From: Algibacter sp. L1A34
GTDB lineage: Bacteria > Bacteroidota > Bacteroidia > Flavobacteriales > Flavobacteriaceae
Length of the DNA stretch: 64,000 bases
Reading direction: 5' to 3'
Assembly: GCF_009796805.1 (NCBI RefSeq)
Contig: NZ_CP047029.1
Coordinates: 3,486,001 to 3,550,000 of the forward strand
This document shows positions 1 through 9,030 of the stretch, one piece after another; within the stretch, counting starts at the first letter, position 1, and each line of letters starts with the position of its first letter. A program made the translations under genes and the position numbers. Below the pieces are notes generated by a model. That model made no database searches and was not told the DNA's origin. It saw nothing but the letters and a program-made list of their open reading frames with translations.

Positions 1-160
1 CAATTTGGTTTATACTACATTACATTTAGGGCAATTATCTGGAACATTACGGATTCCTTTAGGTTACATTTATGCTATTTTACCAATAAGTGGCCTTTTT
101 ATTATGTGTTTTTCCGTGTATCATTTAGGAAAAATTAATGCTAACGAAATAACCGAATAA
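1..160 (+). CDS. TRAP transporter small permease (DctQ family), C-terminal fragment
   Basis: The window opens inside a reading frame (codons from base 2) that ends with TAA at 158-160. The visible 52 residues include a hydrophobic segment running through YIYAILPISGLFIMCF and a short polar tail. This matches the last membrane helix of DctQ-type small subunits, which in TRAP transporters form the membrane complex with DctM. The large subunit starts 2 bases after this stop, the usual tightly coupled dctQ-dctM order. The N-terminus and the substrate-binding DctP lie outside the window. The identity rests mainly on the neighbour and on the membrane-helix character of the tail. Confidence 0.75.
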   Translation, partial: NLVYTTLHLGQLSGTLRIPLGYIYAILPISGLFIMCFSVYHLGKINANEITE

Positions 161-162
161 TT

Positions 163-1467
163 ATGAGTATTGAAGTAATAAGTATTATCGTATTATTTGT
201 CAGTTTTTTTACACTATTAATGTTGAGAGTCCCAGTCGCTTATAGTATTGGTATTTCTACAACAATAAGTTTATTATTGAATATAGATAAATTACCAGGG
301 TTAACAACCATTGCACAACGTATGACGACTGGTATTGATAGTTTTGCACTTTTAGCCATTCCGTTTTTTGTATTGGCAGGAGAAATTATGAAACAAGGCG
401 GTATAGCCAACAGATTAATAAATTTTGCAAAATCTTTAGTAGCAAGTTTACCCGGAGGTTTAGCTTATGTTAATGTATTAGCGTCGATGTTATTTGGAGC
501 TATTTCTGGGTCTGCCATTGCGGCAACTTCGGCCATTGGTAGTATTATGACCGATAGAATGGAAGAAGAAGGTTACCCAAGAGAATTTAGTGCATCGGTA
601 AATATTACCTCGGCAACTACAGGATTGTTAATTCCGCCAAGTAATATTTTAATTGTTTACGCTTTAGCAAGTGGTGGTACAGCATCTGTGGCGGCACTAT
701 TTATTGCAGGTTATCTACCTGGAATTTTATTAGGTGTTGCAATTATGGCTTACATTGCTTTTGTAGCTATTACACGAAAATTTGCTAAAGGACATCGTGC
801 ACCATTGTCCTTAATATGGACGTATTTTAGAAAAGCTTTTTTTAGTTTATTACTATTAGTGATTGTTGTTGGTGGTATTGTAGCTGGTATTTTTACAGCA
901 ACCGAAGCCTCTGCTATTGCTGTTCTATATGCTGGTGTTTTAGCATTGATTTATGGTGATGTAAAAGCTAAAGATTTTCCTTCTATTTTATTAACTAGCG
1001 CAAAAACCACAGCGGTTGTAATGTTTTTAATTTGTACATCTATGGCGATGTCTTGGTTGTTTTCTTTTGAAGGTATTCCGGAACTTATAAGTAGTTTTTT
1101 ATTGGAGCAATTCAGTAATAAAATCGTTATATTTTTAGTGATTAATTTAGTGCTTTTAATTATTGGAACTTTTATGGATATGACGCCAGCAGTTTTAATA
1201 TTTACACCAATATTTTTACCAGTAGTGGTTGCATTAGGCATGGATCCTGTACATTTCGGTATTGTATTAGTACTTAACTTATGTATTGGGTTGTGTACGC
1301 CGCCCGTTGGAACTATTCTCTTTGTAGGTAGTGGAGTTGCTAATGTATCAGTCTCGCAAGTTATAAAACCATTAATTCCATTTTTGATTATAATGGTAGT
1401 TGTTTTACTTTTAATTACTTATATCCCTGCAATTTCAATGTTTTTACCGCAACTTTTAGGGTTGTAA
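163..1467 (+). CDS. dctM: TRAP transporter large permease subunit, DctM family
   Basis: Predicted 434-residue inner-membrane protein, the usual length for DctM. It forms the Na+-coupled transport channel of a tripartite ATP-independent periplasmic transporter, taking substrate from a DctP binding protein. It is almost wholly hydrophobic with about 12 helices. Family hallmarks are visible: IPFFVLAGEIM near residue 67, the glycine- and alanine-rich FGAISGSAIAATSAIGSIM stretch around 110-130, LIPPSNILIVYA near 156, and GLCTPPVGTILF near 380. ATG start 2 bases after the dctQ stop. The substrate (C4-dicarboxylate, sialic acid, 2-oxo acid) cannot be told from this subunit. A long hairpin follows the gene at 1493-1551. 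Confidence 0.93.
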   Translation: MSIEVISIIVLFVSFFTLLMLRVPVAYSIGISTTISLLLNIDKLPGLTTIAQRMTTGIDSFALLAIPFFVLAGEIMKQGGIANRLINFAKSLVASLPGGLAYVNVLASMLFGAISGSAIAATSAIGSIMTDRMEEEGYPREFSASVNITSATTGLLIPPSNILIVYALASGGTASVAALFIAGYLPGILLGVAIMAYIAFVAITRKFAKGHRAPLSLIWTYFRKAFFSLLLLVIVVGGIVAGIFTATEASAIAVLYAGVLALIYGDVKAKDFPSILLTSAKTTAVVMFLICTSMAMSWLFSFEGIPELISSFLLEQFSNKIVIFLVINLVLLIIGTFMDMTPAVLIFTPIFLPVVVALGMDPVHFGIVLVLNLCIGLCTPPVGTILFVGSGVANVSVSQVIKPLIPFLIIMVVVLLLITYIPAISMFLPQLLGL

Positions 1468-1492
1468 GTATAAATATACTTAATCTAAATAT

Positions 1493-1551
1493 TAAGGTTG
1501 AATTTCTAAAAACGCTCATTTTTTTATGGTGTTTCTAGAAATTCAACCTTA
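1493..1551 (+). terminator. Long imperfect hairpin after dctM
   Basis: Bases 1493-1508 pair with 1536-1551 without mismatch. After one mismatch (A1509/C1535), 1510-1515 pair with 1529-1534 with one G-U. The stem is therefore about 22 pairs with a loop of about 13 bases rich in T. It sits 25 bases after the dctM stop and before the convergent gene ending at 1662. There is only a weak T run after the stem, so this may be a transcript 3'-end stabiliser or a shared terminator rather than a textbook one. Confidence 0.6.
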
Positions 1552-1661
1552 TTTGTTTAAAAAATAAACTGTATAGCACGAGATTGGGGTGTTTTTCATG
1601 CTGAGAAAGGAGTGATTTTTTTGAAAAAATTCTCGATATATCTATTTTTTTTTAGGTAACC

Positions 1662-2720
1662 TTAATATTGCTTGTTAGAAACAGGGTTTTCTCTAACATA
1701 GGTTTTTCCTTTAAAAGAAATATGGTAATCACTTTCAAAAAAACGGCTAGGTAAGTAATAATCGGTAGTAATTATTTGTGCGCCAGATTTTTTTGCATCT
1801 TCGAAATGCGTATAATCGTTAGCTCTTGCTTCTTTAGTTCCAGCATCGGCACGTGTTCTAATAATATAGCCTTTAGAAACGAGGTTTGATATAGTAGAAT
1901 CTTCTGGGTTATTTCTTATTAAAGCTGCGGCTTCTGGTGTTCCAGGTTCAGCATTTACAAATAATACACGGTTTTTTAAAGAAGGATGATTTTTTATATA
2001 TAAAGCACGCTTAGCTTTTGCATCATCTAAAATAAAAAGAAACTTTCCGCGCGAAGCTTTTAAAGTTGGCCAGTTATTATTTAAAATAGCTTCTTCTAAG
2101 GTAACATGTGTACCTCTAACATCGTCTGGAGTTATAAGTTTATCTCTGCCAAGACCTGCAATTAAAGCATCATCTAAATTTTTAAAAGCGGCTTCAGTAA
2201 AGGCTTCAGGCGTTGTTCCAAATCTATTAGTCTCCCCATCTTTAGCTTCCAAAGTAATAAATACAGGTTCATGCGTTGGGTGTGCATCCGACCACGTTTT
2301 TATGGCTAGTAAACACGCTTCTAAAGTGTTGTAGTGTGTTCTAAAATCAATATCAGGTATGTGTAAAACTTTAAAACCTGGTTTTATCATGTCTTTGTTC
2401 ATGTCAAAACCTTCTTGTGGCTCAGCAAGCTGTAACCCTTTAGGATTTGCAAATTTCCCACCTTCCGTGTCAACGTAAACATCTATTTCTAAATTTCGTA
2501 AACCTAAATCTAACTGTTCTGGTATCGTGATGTGATCGTATTGTATTGACTTCATTTTATCACTTTGCGATTCTAAAAAGGTATACAATTTATCTTCTAT
2601 AGCCTTTTTATAACTGTTGTGAGAGCCAATAACTTGTATTTGGTTAATGTGTAAAGTATCGTGCTGTGCAAACATGTTAAAACTAAAAAACAGAAGGAGT
2701 AAAGTGCTGTAACGTTTCAT
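1662..2720 (-). CDS. Secreted PI-PLC-like phosphodiesterase (Ca2+-dependent phosphoinositide phospholipase C family)
   Basis: Predicted 352-residue exported protein. The ATG at 2720 gives a clean signal peptide, MKRYSTLLLLFFSFNMFAQ. The TTG start at 2747, 27 bases upstream, is rejected because it lies inside a -7 promoter box. The mature part has the PLC-like phosphodiesterase pattern: IGSHNSYK near residue 30 with the catalytic-type His, GLRNLEIDVY near 77, and EPVFITLEAKDG in the TIM barrel. It resembles the bacterial/fungal 'PI-PLC SaPLC1-like' group, which hydrolyses phosphodiester bonds of inositol lipids or related glycerophosphodiesters. It is a single gene on the minus strand, divergent from the SusC/SusD pair and about 5 kb from a PAP2 phosphatase; a joint role in phospholipid use is inference. 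Substrate unknown. Confidence 0.82.
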   Translation of the reverse strand: MKRYSTLLLLFFSFNMFAQHDTLHINQIQVIGSHNSYKKAIEDKLYTFLESQSDKMKSIQYDHITIPEQLDLGLRNLEIDVYVDTEGGKFANPKGLQLAEPQEGFDMNKDMIKPGFKVLHIPDIDFRTHYNTLEACLLAIKTWSDAHPTHEPVFITLEAKDGETNRFGTTPEAFTEAAFKNLDDALIAGLGRDKLITPDDVRGTHVTLEEAILNNNWPTLKASRGKFLFILDDAKAKRALYIKNHPSLKNRVLFVNAEPGTPEAAALIRNNPEDSTISNLVSKGYIIRTRADAGTKEARANDYTHFEDAKKSGAQIITTDYYLPSRFFESDYHISFKGKTYVRENPVSNKQY

Positions 2721-2744
2721 AAAATAAGATTGAATTAAGGTCAA

Positions 2745-2752
2745 CAAAAGTA
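2745..2752 (-). promoter_or_regulatory. -7 box TACTTTTG of the PI-PLC gene
   Basis: Read on the minus strand the bases are TACTTTTG, an exact match to the Bacteroidota -7 consensus TAnnTTTG. It predicts transcription starting near 2741, about 20 bases before the ATG at 2720. No convincing -33 TTTG lies at the usual 17-21 base spacing. The box contains the alternative TTG start codon at 2747, arguing against that start. Confidence 0.5.
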
Positions 2753-3099
2753 GAACGTCAAGTTTAATGTTGTGTTAATAAATTGAAAACAAAATATAAA
2801 GATTTTCTTTCAGATTAATCAATTAAAAATTATTTAACGTATTGTTTTTTAGTGTTTTAATGTTTTTTTGTTGGGATTGTGAGTTATGCTTTATTTAATA
2901 ATGAGATAACAATAAGGTAAAATAAAACGGCTTAATATTTTATTTTTTTGCAGTCTCTAAGATCACAAATTAATGTTAAATATTTAAACTCTCAACTTTA
3001 TGTAACAATTAAAAGGAACCCTTATTTACAAATTAAAACCGTAGCTGCTGGAACAACTACGGCTAAATCATTAAGCATTGTAAAACCAATCACTTAAAA
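2753..3099 (+). promoter_or_regulatory. Divergent regulatory region upstream of susC, with leader hairpin 3039-3062
   Basis: This 347-base gene-free stretch separates the PI-PLC gene (minus) from susC (plus). It is very AT-rich up to about 2955. No exact TAnnTTTG box is visible for susC; TATTTTTTTG near 2942-2951 has two extra T. The last 140 bases are less AT-rich and contain an inverted repeat, CCGTAG at 3039-3044 and CTACGG at 3057-3062 with a 12-base loop, about 38 bases before the start codon. This places a small hairpin in the likely 5' leader of the uptake operon. No regulator gene (ECF sigma, anti-sigma or hybrid sensor) is adjacent. Confidence 0.4.
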
Positions 3100-6000
3100 A
3101 TGTACACTAAAAATAATTTTTTTACACTAAAAAACATAGCTTTTTTAGTTTTATCTATACTATTATACCAAAGCGGGTATTCACATAGTGTCTCAACAAG
3201 GTCTATAAATTTTTCAAAACAAGCTGTTCAAAAAACAGTTAATGGTGTTGTTGTAGACGAATCTGGAGTGCCATTGCCAGGTGCTACTATTGTTTTAAAA
3301 GGAACTTCTACAGGAGCTTCTACCGATTTTGATGGTCTATTTTCTATACAAGCAGCCATTGGGCAAACCTTGCAGATTTCTTTTGTAGGTTACGAAAGTA
3401 AGGATGTTGTTATTGCATCTACAGAGTTAAAAGTTTCTCTAAAGCCATTAAATGCCATGTTAGACGAGGTTCTAATTGTTGGTTATGGACAACAAACAAA
3501 AAAGGATTTAACAGGAGCTGTTACCCAGCTTTCTGCAGGCGATTTTAAAAAGGGAGTAAACCTATCTCCAGATAATTTATTACAAGGTAAAGTTGCTGGT
3601 GTTCGTGTGGTACAATCTAGTGGAGAACCAGGCGCTGGTGTTAATGTATCTATTCGTGGTGTGGGATCTATTCGTAGTGGTAGTTCCCCATTATTTGTTG
3701 TAGATGGAGTACCGTTAAGTAATAATAATGTTAGTGCGGCGAGCCCTAACGTTGGCTTAGGTAGCTCTAGTGCTAAAAACCCGTTAAACTTTTTAAACAC
3801 AAGCGATATTGCTTCTATTACGGTTTTAAAAGATGCTTCGGCAGCAGCTATTTATGGAGCTAGAGGTTCTAACGGTGTTGTAATTATTACAACCAAAAAA
3901 GGAAAAACTGGCGATGCTACCATAACAGTAGATTCTTATTTAAGCGTTGCTTCTGTTATTAAAAAAACAGATGTTTTATCGGCTAGTGAATACAGAAATG
4001 CTATTACTGAGCCGGCTTACGATCACGGCGGAAATACAGATTGGCAAGACGAGTTGTTACGCAGTGCAGTTACACAAAACAATAATTTTTCGTTTGCAAA
4101 GAAAACGGAAACCGGAAATTACTACACCTCTCTATCTTTTATGGATCAAGAAGGGATTGTTGAAACTAGCGGATTTAAAAGAACTACAGCACGTTTAAAT
4201 GCAGAAGAATCTTTTCTAGATAACAAACGATTAAAGGTTAAAGTGAATTTAACAGCGAGTCAAATTAACGAAACAGGAGTTCCTAATGGAGCTAATGCAG
4301 GTTCTGACGGACAGTTAATTATTCATGCTCTAATGGCCAACCCAACACAACCTGTTTTTACTGAAGATGGCGGTTTTACCAATTTCAACTTAAACCAGAA
4401 TTACAACCCCATGTATTTGTTGGATATTTACGACGATCATACGCAAACGTTACGTGTTCTTGGTAACATAGAGACCTCGTTTAGAATTATTGATGGTTTA
4501 GAATATAAATTTAATTATGGTATAGACCGTTCGGTTTCCGAAAGAAATTCTACTATTTATCCAAACGCGACCGATAGAACTCCGGATGGTGCTTATGTTC
4601 AGAATAATTTAGATTCACAAAGTACTTTAATGGAGCATTATTTAACCTACCGTTTTGATTTAAATAAAAGCAAATTTGAAGTTTTAGGAGGGTTTTCTTA
4701 TCAAGAATTCGATTTCTCAGGAACAAACTTTTCTTTAACAGGAATAGATGAGCAGGATACAGGTGTTGCACCAGAATACGATCCTGGTTATTCTGGAGAG
4801 CAATCTGGCGTTGGCGGATATGCACAAGTAAACGAGTTACAGTCTTACTTTGGAAGATTAAACTACAATTTTGACGATAAATATTTATTAACAGCATCTT
4901 TAAGAGCCGATGGTTCTACACGTTTTGGTGAGAATAATAAATATGGTTATTTCCCTTCTTTTGCATTAGGTTGGAATTTGGATAACGAAAACTTTATTGG
5001 AGAAGCAGAAAATATCGATCAATTAAAATTAAGAATGAGTTGGGGACAAACCGGTAACCAGGAAGTTCAAAATAAAATTACCCAAGCGAGTTACTCGCAA
5101 TCGGCTTCTGGTGGATATTATTTGTATGATGATTATAACTTAATTAATGGTATTGTAGTAAACCGTACGGCTAATCCGGATTTAAAATGGGAAGTTGTAA
5201 CGCAGCTTAACGTTGGTGTGGATTTTAGTTTATGGAACAATAAACTATACGGGTCTTTAGATTATTACAACAAAACAACAACCGATGCTATTTTAAATAT
5301 ACCATCCGAGCCATTGAGTCCAACTACAACAGTTTGGAAAAATATAGATGGAAAAATTGTAAACAAAGGATTCGAGTTTTCTTTAGGTACAAACCTTATA
5401 ACAACCGACGATTTTTCATGGAACGTAGATGTTAATGGAGCAACATTAAACAATGAAATTCAAAATTTACCAGTATCAGAACTTTATTCTGGAGATGTTG
5501 CAGGCCCTGGTTTATCTGGTGTTTATGCTAATATTTACAAGAGTGGTTACGAGGCAGGTTCATTCTTTATGTTAAAGCATTTAGGTTTTGATGCCGACGG
5601 AAAGGATATTTTTGAAGATTTTAATAATGATAGCGTTATTAATACGGAAGATCGCCAAATATTCGAAGGTGCACTTCCAAACTTCACTTTTGGTTTAAAT
5701 ACAAATTTAAGTTACAAACGTTGGGATTTAAGCTTAGCATTTATTGGTCAAACAGGTGGTTTATTGGTTAACAATACCAACTTAGCATTAAACATTAATA
5801 ATATTGTTTCGGATAGAAATGTATTATCAGAGTTTTATAACGATGGTGCAAGTTTCACTAACCAACCTCAATTATCTACGCTGTATTTAGAAAAATCTGA
5901 TTTTATTCGCTTAAACAATGCAAGACTTGGATATTCTATAGATACCGATGCACTTAATATTACTTGGTTGCAAGGTCTAAATCTTTATGTAAGCGGACAA

Positions 6001-6147
6001 AACATTTTTACAATCACCAATTATTCAGGCTTCGATCCATTAGTAAACAGCCCTCGTGCTGCTGGAGGAAATCAATCTATTGGTATAGATTATACCACGT
6101 ATCCTTCTTCAAGATCATTTTTACTTGGTGCAACTTTAAAACTATAA
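3100..6147 (+). CDS. SusC/RagA family TonB-linked outer-membrane transporter
   Basis: 1015 residues, normal for SusC. Order: signal sequence (residues 1 to about 28), a carboxypeptidase-D-regulatory-like domain (about 45-125, with GVPLPGATIVLKGTSTG), the plug (about 130-270, beginning VGYGQQTKKDLTGAV and including the SusC signature IRGVGSIRSGSSPLFVVDG and KDASAAAIYGARGSNGVV), then a 22-strand-type barrel ending SRSFLLGATLKL. No N-terminal FecR-interacting secretin domain is present, so signalling to an anti-sigma factor is not expected. It pairs with the SusD lipoprotein 3 bases downstream and imports an oligomeric substrate, energised by TonB. No glycoside hydrolase, sulfatase or peptidase is adjacent, so the substrate is unclear; the nearest degradative enzyme is the divergent PI-PLC. 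Confidence 0.95.
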   Translation: MYTKNNFFTLKNIAFLVLSILLYQSGYSHSVSTRSINFSKQAVQKTVNGVVVDESGVPLPGATIVLKGTSTGASTDFDGLFSIQAAIGQTLQISFVGYESKDVVIASTELKVSLKPLNAMLDEVLIVGYGQQTKKDLTGAVTQLSAGDFKKGVNLSPDNLLQGKVAGVRVVQSSGEPGAGVNVSIRGVGSIRSGSSPLFVVDGVPLSNNNVSAASPNVGLGSSSAKNPLNFLNTSDIASITVLKDASAAAIYGARGSNGVVIITTKKGKTGDATITVDSYLSVASVIKKTDVLSASEYRNAITEPAYDHGGNTDWQDELLRSAVTQNNNFSFAKKTETGNYYTSLSFMDQEGIVETSGFKRTTARLNAEESFLDNKRLKVKVNLTASQINETGVPNGANAGSDGQLIIHALMANPTQPVFTEDGGFTNFNLNQNYNPMYLLDIYDDHTQTLRVLGNIETSFRIIDGLEYKFNYGIDRSVSERNSTIYPNATDRTPDGAYVQNNLDSQSTLMEHYLTYRFDLNKSKFEVLGGFSYQEFDFSGTNFSLTGIDEQDTGVAPEYDPGYSGEQSGVGGYAQVNELQSYFGRLNYNFDDKYLLTASLRADGSTRFGENNKYGYFPSFALGWNLDNENFIGEAENIDQLKLRMSWGQTGNQEVQNKITQASYSQSASGGYYLYDDYNLINGIVVNRTANPDLKWEVVTQLNVGVDFSLWNNKLYGSLDYYNKTTTDAILNIPSEPLSPTTTVWKNIDGKIVNKGFEFSLGTNLITTDDFSWNVDVNGATLNNEIQNLPVSELYSGDVAGPGLSGVYANIYKSGYEAGSFFMLKHLGFDADGKDIFEDFNNDSVINTEDRQIFEGALPNFTFGLNTNLSYKRWDLSLAFIGQTGGLLVNNTNLALNINNIVSDRNVLSEFYNDGASFTNQPQLSTLYLEKSDFIRLNNARLGYSIDTDALNITWLQGLNLYVSGQNIFTITNYSGFDPLVNSPRAAGGNQSIGIDYTTYPSSRSFLLGATLKL

Positions 6148-6150
6148 TTT

Positions 6151-7920
6151 ATGAAAATTTCAAACATAATATCAAAAACAGCTTCTGTTTTTATGCTTAG
6201 TACACTTGTTTTTAGTTGTACAGATTTAAATGAAGAAGTGATAGATGAAGTGATTGGAGGCGCAAGCTCTAATCCGGAAAGTGCTATGGCAGCTGCTTAT
6301 GGGCAATTAGCAAATAGAACATTTACAGATCACGGAAACGTATTTGGTTTACAAGAATACCCTACCGATGAGTGTATGTTACCAACTCGAGGAAGTGATT
6401 GGGGCGATGGTGGAAAATGGCGTGCATTAACCGAGTTTACTTGGGGAACTAATAATGCGGCGGTTTCAGGAACTTGGAATAACTTAACAAGCGGTATTAC
6501 AAAAACCTTAACAGCCATTGAGTCTTTAGAGGAAAATCCAGATTATGCCAATTACGATTTGTTTTTAGCAGAAGCGCGTGGTTTATTAGCACTTTATGTA
6601 TACAATACCTTAGATTTATTCAACCAAGCACCATACAGAGATCCTTTTGCAGTAGGTGCTCCATTAGAAATTCTACAAGGAGAAACAGAAATGGACAACT
6701 TAATTTCCGATGTAGAAGCTATTATTCCTAGCCTTGTAAATTTAGGCGAAAACCAAACTTACAATGGTCGTTTTACTAAGCAAGCTGCTTATGCGTTATT
6801 GGCCGATATGTATTTGAATAGAGCCGTTTTTAAAGACCGTTATAATGCAAGTTCTAGTTTTAATTTTACTGAAACTGCGGTTGATAATGATGGAAATGAT
6901 ATGGATAAAGTAATTTATTACACATCACTTTTAATTAATGGAGGTTTTAGTTTAGAAAGTAATTATTTCGATAATTTTGCTATTGATAACACAAATGGGT
7001 TAGAAATTATTTTTGCTGTAGCTCAAGAAAATGACAATATTAGAACTAGCGATAACGATTTTGCATACATGTCTACTGGTCGTGCGCAAAAACAAACACC
7101 AGATAACCGCGGTACAAACGGATCTTGTGTAGAGCCTGAGTTTTACTATACATGGGATGGTAATCACGACGATCCTCGTTTTCATCGTTACTATCAATAT
7201 AGTGATGGGACTTGGTTTATGAACGATGGCACAACAGAATCTGTACCTGCTGAAGATACAAGAACCGACACTGGAAAATTACGAGTACATTTTAACCGTG
7301 GTTTACAAGAAGGGCAACAGTATGGGCCAATATTAGATGGTGAAGGTGGTTTTAATATGACGACCGATGGGCGTATTGCTATCAGCATGTTATACATGGA
7401 AAAAAACACAAGTACGCCTATGGATTACACACCAGATTTAGATTTTAGCAATCCAGTAGAAGCCGTGTTTTCTCAAGATGAAATTAATCGTGGTGTACGT
7501 AATTTTAAATGGGAATTCGATCCAAATTATGGCAATGGAAACTCTGCAGTAGATGTGCCATTGTATCGATTAGGAGGTATGTATTGTATGCGTGCCGAAG
7601 CTTATTTCCGTAACGGAGAAACAGCTTTAGCGCTTGCTGATATCAATATGTTAAGAACCAGTAGAACGCGTGAAGCACTCTTCGGAAATGCGCCAGGTGT
7701 TGCTATTACTTCTTTAGATGAAACAACCCTATATAATGAGATTGGTTTCGAGATGTATTGGGAAATGTACCGAAGAAAACAAATGATACGTTTTGGAACT
7801 TTTGATGATGCCTACACTGCAAAATCTGCTACGGAACCGTATTTAAGAGTTTATGCTATTCCGCAGGCTACTATTGATGTAACCGATGAAATTAGTCAAA
7901 ATTTCGGGTATATTAACTAA
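6151..7920 (+). CDS. SusD/RagB family nutrient-binding outer-membrane lipoprotein
   Basis: 589 residues. The lipoprotein signal is MLSTLVFSC with the acylated Cys at about residue 24, followed by TDLNEE, an acidic surface-export-like stretch. SusD hallmarks are visible: ASSNPESAMAAAYGQLANRT near the N-terminus, LFLAEARGLLALYVYNTLDLFNQAPYRD (TPR-like helices, about 128-160), and a C-terminal SusD domain with LYRLGGMYCMRAEAYFRNGE (about 475) and GFEMYWEMYRRKQMIRFGTF. It forms the lid of the SusC barrel and binds the incoming substrate at the cell surface. The start is 3 bases after the susC stop, so the two are co-transcribed and probably translationally coupled. A strong terminator follows. 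Confidence 0.95.
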   Translation: MKISNIISKTASVFMLSTLVFSCTDLNEEVIDEVIGGASSNPESAMAAAYGQLANRTFTDHGNVFGLQEYPTDECMLPTRGSDWGDGGKWRALTEFTWGTNNAAVSGTWNNLTSGITKTLTAIESLEENPDYANYDLFLAEARGLLALYVYNTLDLFNQAPYRDPFAVGAPLEILQGETEMDNLISDVEAIIPSLVNLGENQTYNGRFTKQAAYALLADMYLNRAVFKDRYNASSSFNFTETAVDNDGNDMDKVIYYTSLLINGGFSLESNYFDNFAIDNTNGLEIIFAVAQENDNIRTSDNDFAYMSTGRAQKQTPDNRGTNGSCVEPEFYYTWDGNHDDPRFHRYYQYSDGTWFMNDGTTESVPAEDTRTDTGKLRVHFNRGLQEGQQYGPILDGEGGFNMTTDGRIAISMLYMEKNTSTPMDYTPDLDFSNPVEAVFSQDEINRGVRNFKWEFDPNYGNGNSAVDVPLYRLGGMYCMRAEAYFRNGETALALADINMLRTSRTREALFGNAPGVAITSLDETTLYNEIGFEMYWEMYRRKQMIRFGTFDDAYTAKSATEPYLRVYAIPQATIDVTDEISQNFGYIN

Positions 7921-7924
7921 GCGT

Positions 7925-7982
7925 CAGTTTATTTAAACTGGTAATATTAAAAATCTCAGACTTTTGGTTTGGGATTTTTTTT
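7925..7982 (+). terminator. Bidirectional terminator after susD
   Basis: Two structures follow the susD stop. First, a 16-base palindrome at 7925-7940 (CAGTTTA/TAAACTG). Second, a true terminator: 7951-7961 pairs with 7967-7977 (11 pairs, two of them G-U), loop 7962-7966, followed by a T run to 7982. On the minus strand the stem is followed by T5, so it can also serve the convergent PAP2 gene ending at 8027. Confidence 0.85.
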
Positions 7983-8026
7983 GTTTGTAAATGGATGAAA
8001 ATTTGAGTTTTCAGAAAAATTATTAC

Positions 8027-8869
8027 TTAGTTAAAATTCAATTTAACACCAATTTGTCCTGGAGCAAATGTTAAATCCCAATGTACCTTTTTATTATTTT
8101 CATTATATTTCTGCTCATATCTGGAATCTAAATATTTATCAATAGATTCTACTATTAAGATACTCATTACGGTTCCAAATACAACATCAGAAAACCAATG
8201 TTTACTAATAATTATTCTTGTAAAACCTGGAATCATTCCTACTGTATAAATACCAGCTTTTACCCAAGGATTATTAAACTGTTTACCAATAGCATAAGCA
8301 TTAGCAAAAGATAAAACGGTATGTCCAGAGAAAAAGGAGTTGTAACGTTCAGATTTCTCAAAAAACTTTAAATCAAAGTTATTTGCAGATTCTCCCGTTA
8401 AAGGTCTCGCTCTATTTAATATACGTATGCTAAGTTGTTGTAAAATACCTCCAGTAATGGTAGAGGCAATCATTAAAACTCCTGTTCGGCGTAGTTTTTC
8501 ATTTTTTATAAATAAACCTGTAAAGTAAACAGCACTAGATAGTCCGTAATTACCTTCTGGTCGAGCATAATGGCCACCAAATTCTAGAAGATCGTTTGGT
8601 ATATCATTTCGAATGCCATCAGTCCAATTATCAATTTCATCATCAGACAAAGTTAATATGGCGGTTCCAGTAGCAATTCCAGCAAAGTTAAGCCATTCTT
8701 TACCTTTCCAATGTGCTGGCCTGCTAAAAGCATGGCCAATACCACCTCCAATACTTCCTATATCATATTTGAAGTTTTGCCATGTTGTTTGGTTTTTTAA
8801 TGATTCTATTGTTTGTCCACTAATATAACATGAGCACAAAAGTAAAAATAGAAAAAATATGTTTTTCAT
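8027..8869 (-). CDS. PAP2-family phosphatase (membrane-associated phospholipid phosphatase)
   Basis: 280 residues with an N-terminal signal or anchor (FFLFLLLCSCYISGQ; the Cys is not in a typical lipobox). The three PAP2 motifs are present in order: NRARPLTG (motif 1, Arg-Pro), FFSGHT (motif 2, catalytic-type His) and TRIIISKHWFSDVVFG (motif 3, Arg ... His ... Asp). These are the acid-phosphatase / lipid-phosphate-phosphatase catalytic residues. The family removes phosphate from phosphatidate, PGP, undecaprenyl diphosphate or similar lipids on the periplasmic face; a specific substrate cannot be assigned. Convergent with susD. Together with the PI-PLC on the other side of the Sus pair it gives a possible lipid-phosphate theme, which is inference only. 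Confidence 0.88.
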   Translation of the reverse strand: MKNIFFLFLLLCSCYISGQTIESLKNQTTWQNFKYDIGSIGGGIGHAFSRPAHWKGKEWLNFAGIATGTAILTLSDDEIDNWTDGIRNDIPNDLLEFGGHYARPEGNYGLSSAVYFTGLFIKNEKLRRTGVLMIASTITGGILQQLSIRILNRARPLTGESANNFDLKFFEKSERYNSFFSGHTVLSFANAYAIGKQFNNPWVKAGIYTVGMIPGFTRIIISKHWFSDVVFGTVMSILIVESIDKYLDSRYEQKYNENNKKVHWDLTFAPGQIGVKLNFN

Positions 8870-8920
8870 AAGTTAAATATAAGTAGGCAGTCTAAGGATG
8901 GCGTTTATAAAAAATTGTTG

Positions 8921-8928
8921 CAAATATA
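8921..8928 (-). promoter_or_regulatory. -7 box TATATTTG for the PAP2 gene
   Basis: Minus-strand sequence TATATTTG followed by C, an exact TAnnTTTG match. It implies a start near 8916 and a leader of about 45 bases before the ATG at 8869. No clear -33 element at 17-21 bases. The rest of the gap between 8870 and 9030 shows no gene. Confidence 0.4.
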
Positions 8929-9030
8929 AATCATTATTTGGGGTACAGCTACATATTTTATAGTTGTATTGATGGTATAGTAATTTTGTCGAGTAGCCAC
9001 TATTAAGAATGTAATAATTCTAATTTGGAA

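Noticed and set aside
3483-3800. Minus-strand frame inside susC and many similar antisense frames
   Set aside because: They overlap well-conserved genes, show no signal or family pattern, and arise from codon bias.
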